Source of the DNA: JANXSD01 sp043758125
Lineage (GTDB): Bacteria > Bacteroidota > Bacteroidia > AKYH767-A > OLB10
Assembly (NCBI GenBank): GCA_043758125.1
Contig: JAYVOC010000171.1
Span: forward strand, 1-19,317
Direction: 5' to 3'
DNA: 19,317 nt
The position numbers and the translations under genes are program-made. A model generated the notes under the pieces. It saw only the letters and a list, made by a program, of their open reading frames with translations, ran no database searches and had not been told where the DNA came from. This document shows, piece by piece, positions 15,340 through 19,317 of this stretch (positions are counted from its first letter, which is position 1; each line of letters begins with the position of its first letter).

Positions 15340-15359
15340 TATCACTTAATTGAGTGATA
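15340..15359. promoter_or_regulatory. 20-bp near-perfect palindrome after hmgA
   Basis: TATCACT (15340-15346) and AGTGATA (15353-15359) pair around TAATTG, with one G-T pair extending the stem to 8 bp. It lies 79 bp after the hmgA stop and about 70 bp before the promoter motif of the next gene. The absence of a T-tract makes it a weak terminator candidate. A protein-binding operator is the alternative. Confidence 0.35.
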
Positions 15360-15426
15360 AATTACTATTGTTGAAAATTTACATAAAAATATAACGTAGT
15401 TCTACCGAGATAAAAAGATAATTTCC

Positions 15427-15434
15427 TATTTTTG
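15427..15434 (+). promoter_or_regulatory. Putative -7 element of the large exported protein gene
   Basis: TATTTTTG fits TAnnTTTG and lies 69 bp before the ATG at 15504. No clear TTG is found 19-21 nt upstream. The rest of the 242-bp spacer 15262-15503 holds only the palindrome noted at 15340-15359. Confidence 0.4.
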
Positions 15435-15503
15435 AAGATCATACTATTTACCTAACGATTACCTTATTTACAAATTTGCTATCGACAACACAAACCAATA
15501 CCT

Positions 15504-18500
15504 ATGAAAAAATTATTACTAGCGCTATTCCTGTTTGTCAGTTATTCCACAGTGAATGCCCAATTTGCTGAGAATTTTGACGGAGTTACGGTCAATATGG
15601 TTAATAGCGGGCCAGGAACATGGACGATTGATAACACACTATCAACCTCCGCTCCGAATAGCTACAGAGGGCAGTACAATGCGAACTCCTACACGAGTTT
15701 AGAAACTCCTCCTAATGCAATTAATGCAACGGGAAAAGCTTTCGTTGTTTTGAGTTTCCAACACATCTGTAAAATAGAATTTGTTGATTCAGCAAAAATC
15801 GAAGTATCTGTGGATGGAGGAATTACTTGGGCCAAACTTTATGACCATGGACCAGGTAATCAAAATTGTATCTACTTAGGAAATAGTCCATCATTCCAAG
15901 CGAATGAAACTTTCTCGGAAAGTTCTTATGGCTTAACTTGGGATCCAGGTAATGCATCTACACCAACAAATTCATGGTGGCGACCTGAAACATTTGACAT
16001 TTCTCAAATTGCAGCAAATCAGCCAGACATTAGAATCAGATTTAAGTCTTTAGATGCTCAAAATCCATCAGCGATTCGCTATGGTTGGAATATTGATGAT
16101 ATAAATGTTCAATTAGCAACATGCGAATTAAATGCTCCAACTTTCGGAGTAGTAACAACTTTTAGTGGGACTGTTTACACCTTAAATCCTCAAGATATTC
16201 AAGCTCAAATCTTTGATGCTTCAGGAGTTCCTCAAGGCGGTGCACAATTATTCTGGACAATAAACGGTGGACCAGTACAAGAATTTCAGCCTGGTATTGG
16301 AATGTTTGATGCTTCTGGTTCAGGTGTAGGTCCATATTTTGGAACAATAGATAACAACGGATCTCAATTTAATGATGGAGATACGATCTGTTGGTGGATT
16401 CAAGCTACTGATGGTTCTGGATGTAATAATGTTGCTTTTTATCCTACAGGATCAGGTCAAGCAAATTGTCAACAGGTTATAGTTAGTTCAGGTGTACATA
16501 TTCCATATTGCGACGCTTTTGAAAATGCAGTTCAAGTTTGGAATGCGGACCCTGCAAGTGTTGGGGATTTATGGACGTTAGGAACACCCGCAAACGGATC
16601 CCTTACCGCAGCTCACTCTGGTAATAATGTTTGGGGAATAGGATTAACTACACCTTACTCTTCAAGTGATGAAAGTTATCTTTTATCTCCCGTTTTTGAT
16701 TTCTCAGCAGTAAATGTAGCAAACTTAACTTTTTGGTTAAATTACAATACTGAAGGAAGTACCTTCTCACAAACCGATGGAGCACGTATTGATTACGCTT
16801 TGGATGCTGGTACTCCAGTATGGCAGCCACTCGGATTTGTTGCTGATCCAAACGCAAAAAATTGGTACAACACTGCAAACCTTACTTCATCAGGACAAGC
16901 TGCCTGGAATGGAAATAGTAATGGTTGGCAAAAATCATCTTACAAATTAGGATCAGTTGCTGGCTTACCGAATGATCCAACAGGAGTTCAATTCCGTTTC
17001 GCATTCAACTCTGATGCTTTTGGTACTGTAGAGGGTTTCCTAGTCGATGACCTTTGTATTATTATTCCTCCAGCTAATGATATTGGAGTTACCACTTATC
17101 TTCAACCAATTCCAAATGCAGGACAAGCAGCAGGTTCTTCAAGCCCATTTTCAGTGGTAGTTGAAAATTTTGGAACAGCGTCTCAATCTACTTTCAATAT
17201 TGGTTATTCCATTACAACGTTAGGAACTTCATCTGTTCCATATACTGGAACTGTTTTAGCAGTAAATTCAACAACTAATGTTACACTTCCAAATTTTGTT
17301 GTTCCCTCTGGAGCATTCACAATTTGCACTTGGACGGATTTAACCGGTGATGGTGATCATTCAAATGATACTTTATGTAGCACGTATGTTGGAGTTCCAA
17401 CAATTACTCCTACGTTTTGTGATGACTTTGAAAACGCTAACGTAAACGGATGGAATCCAGTAAACAATGGAGCAGCTGGCTCTGATTGGCTTTTAGGAAC
17501 TCCTGCACACGCAAATCTTAACACTGCAAATTCAGGTGTTAATGCATGGGATATTAATTTATCCTCTACGTATGGCCCTAATGCAGATGCAGAATTATAT
17601 TCACCTTACTTTGACTTTAGTGCCGTATCAAATGGTAAACTTTCTTTCTCTTACAACTTCAATACAGAAGCAAATTGGGATGGAACTCGTTTAGATTATT
17701 CAACAGATGGTGGAGCTACTTGGAACCTACTTGGTACAGGTGGTTCAACTGGCACACCTAACTTAGCAGGTACTGACCCTTGTGGAACAAACTGGTATTC
17801 GAAAGCATCTATCTTTTCAAGTACTCAAAATGCTTGGGCTGGAAATACTGGTGGAATCTGGAGAAATGCATCCTATAAATTATGTTGTACCAACGGGATT
17901 TTATTAAGTCCTACATTAGTTCAATTTCGTTTCGTCTTTACTTCTGATGCTTCTGTTCAAGTTGAAGGATTTTCTATTGATGATTTCTGTATCACTTCCT
18001 CAACTGGTGATGATGCTGGCGTTTCTGCAATTCTTTCTCCAGTAGTTGGAGGATTCCCTGTAGGTGTTCAAGCACATGTAATAGTTAAAATTGAGAATTA
18101 TGGTTCAACAATTTTAACATCAATTCCTGTAACTTATGTTGTTGCTGGTGGTGTTCCACACACATTTACATACACTGGGTCTATTCCAATTTGTGGGTCG
18201 GTTACCTTTGCTTTCCCTGATAGTATTGGAATTATTCAAGGTCCAAATGATATTTGCGCCTACACTGATTTGATAGTCGATGTGAATAGAGCTAATGATA
18301 CTACTTGTATCTCTGTTATTGGACAACCAGTAATCACTTCAGTTTATAATAATAGTTTTAATGATAATTTAGAGTCGGGAAATATTGGTTACGCTCCATC
18401 AATTGATCCACTTGGTGATTTAGGAACAATTTGGGAATTTGGAACACCAGCATTCGCGCTTACTACTGGAGCTCATTCACCTGTAAATGCATGGGATGTT

Positions 18501-19317
18501 AACTTAACTACTGCTACTACCAATAATGCATTTACATATTTAACAACGCCATATTTCAAGCTAAAAGGAAATGCTAATTCACAACATGCTACTCTTCGCT
18601 TCTGGCAGAACCGTGATATGGCCGCATTTACTGATCAATTTTATGTAGAATTTAAAACAGGAGCTACAGGTGGTACTTGGACTAAATTAGGTTCCAATGG
18701 AAATATAAATGGAACAAATTGGTACAATGTAACTGACAATTGGAATGGTGTTCAAGGATGGATTAAAAGTTCTTTCAAAGACATCGATAAATTATTCACT
18801 GCTCCCCTTCCTGTTGGTGATTCAATTATTCAATTCCGTTTTGTATATACAACTGGCGGATTCGCCTCTGGATCAAACGGTGTATCTGTTGATGATATTG
18901 AATTGTACATTCCAATTCCTTTATCGCTCACTCCACTTAGCGTAGATTTAAGTATCCCAAACTCATTAATATTACCTGGACAACCTATCACCTTTGCATC
19001 TCCTATTCATAATGATGGTTACAATCCAGTGTTTATTCACAATGCAACTTTGGTGATTGATAATGTTATCGTTGCGACCGACTTTGTTAATTACCTAGGA
19101 ACTCCTCTGCAACCAGATAGTACTATTATTCATAATTTTACATCTACTACATGGATTGCAAGTCCTGGATTCCATAAGGCATGTGTGTATACTTCTGGTC
19201 CTAATGGTACTATTGATTATGCATTGTATAACGATACTGTCTGTTCTACAATTCTTGTTTTTGATTCGGTTACGACAACTGCATTACCTTATTGTAATGA
19301 TTTCGAATCAGGAACAC
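15504..19317 (+). CDS. Large exported modular repeat protein (3' truncated), T9SS-type adhesin-like
   Basis: The frame is open from ATG 15504 to the window end: 1271 codons with no stop. Residues 1-19 form a signal peptide (MKKLLLALFLFVSYSTVNA, then Q). Residues 20 to about 210 are a jelly-roll/MAM-like domain starting FAENFDG and ending GWNIDDINV. Repeats of about 310 residues follow. Each opens with a (PY)C-x-x-FE-like motif (Cys336, Cys639, a diverged copy near 948, Cys1264). Each then has a GTPA motif and an NWY motif (Asn453, 763, 1072), and ends with a VDD or IDD motif (VEGFLVDDLCI and relatives). A CARDB-like beta-sandwich follows (from about 525, 836 and 1146), with VENFG or IENYG. 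Such beta-rich multi-domain proteins in Bacteroidota are usually carried across the outer membrane by the type IX system. The C-terminal sorting domain that would prove this lies beyond the window. The likely role is surface adhesion or a matrix component; no enzymatic motif is visible. Confidence 0.85.
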   Translation, partial: MKKLLLALFLFVSYSTVNAQFAENFDGVTVNMVNSGPGTWTIDNTLSTSAPNSYRGQYNANSYTSLETPPNAINATGKAFVVLSFQHICKIEFVDSAKIEVSVDGGITWAKLYDHGPGNQNCIYLGNSPSFQANETFSESSYGLTWDPGNASTPTNSWWRPETFDISQIAANQPDIRIRFKSLDAQNPSAIRYGWNIDDINVQLATCELNAPTFGVVTTFSGTVYTLNPQDIQAQIFDASGVPQGGAQLFWTINGGPVQEFQPGIGMFDASGSGVGPYFGTIDNNGSQFNDGDTICWWIQATDGSGCNNVAFYPTGSGQANCQQVIVSSGVHIPYCDAFENAVQVWNADPASVGDLWTLGTPANGSLTAAHSGNNVWGIGLTTPYSSSDESYLLSPVFDFSAVNVANLTFWLNYNTEGSTFSQTDGARIDYALDAGTPVWQPLGFVADPNAKNWYNTANLTSSGQAAWNGNSNGWQKSSYKLGSVAGLPNDPTGVQFRFAFNSDAFGTVEGFLVDDLCIIIPPANDIGVTTYLQPIPNAGQAAGSSSPFSVVVENFGTASQSTFNIGYSITTLGTSSVPYTGTVLAVNSTTNVTLPNFVVPSGAFTICTWTDLTGDGDHSNDTLCSTYVGVPTITPTFCDDFENANVNGWNPVNNGAAGSDWLLGTPAHANLNTANSGVNAWDINLSSTYGPNADAELYSPYFDFSAVSNGKLSFSYNFNTEANWDGTRLDYSTDGGATWNLLGTGGSTGTPNLAGTDPCGTNWYSKASIFSSTQNAWAGNTGGIWRNASYKLCCTNGILLSPTLVQFRFVFTSDASVQVEGFSIDDFCITSSTGDDAGVSAILSPVVGGFPVGVQAHVIVKIENYGSTILTSIPVTYVVAGGVPHTFTYTGSIPICGSVTFAFPDSIGIIQGPNDICAYTDLIVDVNRANDTTCISVIGQPVITSVYNNSFNDNLESGNIGYAPSIDPLGDLGTIWEFGTPAFALTTGAHSPVNAWDVNLTTATTNNAFTYLTTPYFKLKGNANSQHATLRFWQNRDMAAFTDQFYVEFKTGATGGTWTKLGSNGNINGTNWYNVTDNWNGVQGWIKSSFKDIDKLFTAPLPVGDSIIQFRFVYTTGGFASGSNGVSVDDIELYIPIPLSLTPLSVDLSIPNSLILPGQPITFASPIHNDGYNPVFIHNATLVIDNVIVATDFVNYLGTPLQPDSTIIHNFTSTTWIASPGFHKACVYTSGPNGTIDYALYNDTVCSTILVFDSVTTTALPYCNDFESGT

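Overview
The window looks like a chromosomal segment of a Bacteroidota bacterium. It is AT-rich. Several upstream regions carry the phylum's TAnnTTTG promoter motif, in three cases with a TTG about 20 nt further upstream. The gene families also fit: a fused RibBA, a GlmM with the GEGNGG sugar loop, a DUF354 protein, and a very large multi-domain exported adhesin-like protein of the kind usually handled by the type IX secretion system. I cannot place it below phylum.

Positions 1-7124 (+) hold the distal part of a surface-polysaccharide operon. In order these are the tail of a GT4 glycosyltransferase, an O-antigen ligase/polymerase-like membrane protein, a second GT4 enzyme, a fused MDR plus Gfo/Idh/MocA oxidoreductase, an (alpha/alpha)-toroid protein often misnamed delta-aminolevulinic acid dehydratase, and a DUF354 GT-B-like protein. 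Junctions are 6 bp gaps or less, or short overlaps, so this is one transcription unit that builds and polymerises a glycan. Positions 7125-8207 contain short direct repeats, a ParE/RelE-type toxin-antitoxin pair with its own promoter, a 3'-end stub of a second DUF354 gene, and a strong hairpin terminator. This arrangement suggests a recombination scar at the edge of the polysaccharide locus.

Positions 8228-12186 (-) carry housekeeping genes: cysteine desulfurase and glmM (probably one operon behind a good promoter), then ribBA. Positions 12187-12975 form a 789-bp non-coding stretch. It contains a cluster of hairpins that share a CCGTAA loop but have different, compensating stems, plus a GAAA-loop hairpin and an AT-rich inverted repeat. 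This is the most unusual non-coding signal in the window.

Positions 12976-15261 are a divergent tyrosine/homogentisate catabolism pair: a fumarylacetoacetate hydrolase (-) and homogentisate 1,2-dioxygenase (+), with overlapping promoters. From 15504 to the end of the window runs an open frame of at least 1271 residues. It has a signal peptide and repeating units of about 310 residues (jelly-roll/MAM-like followed by CARDB-like), and it is cut by the window end.
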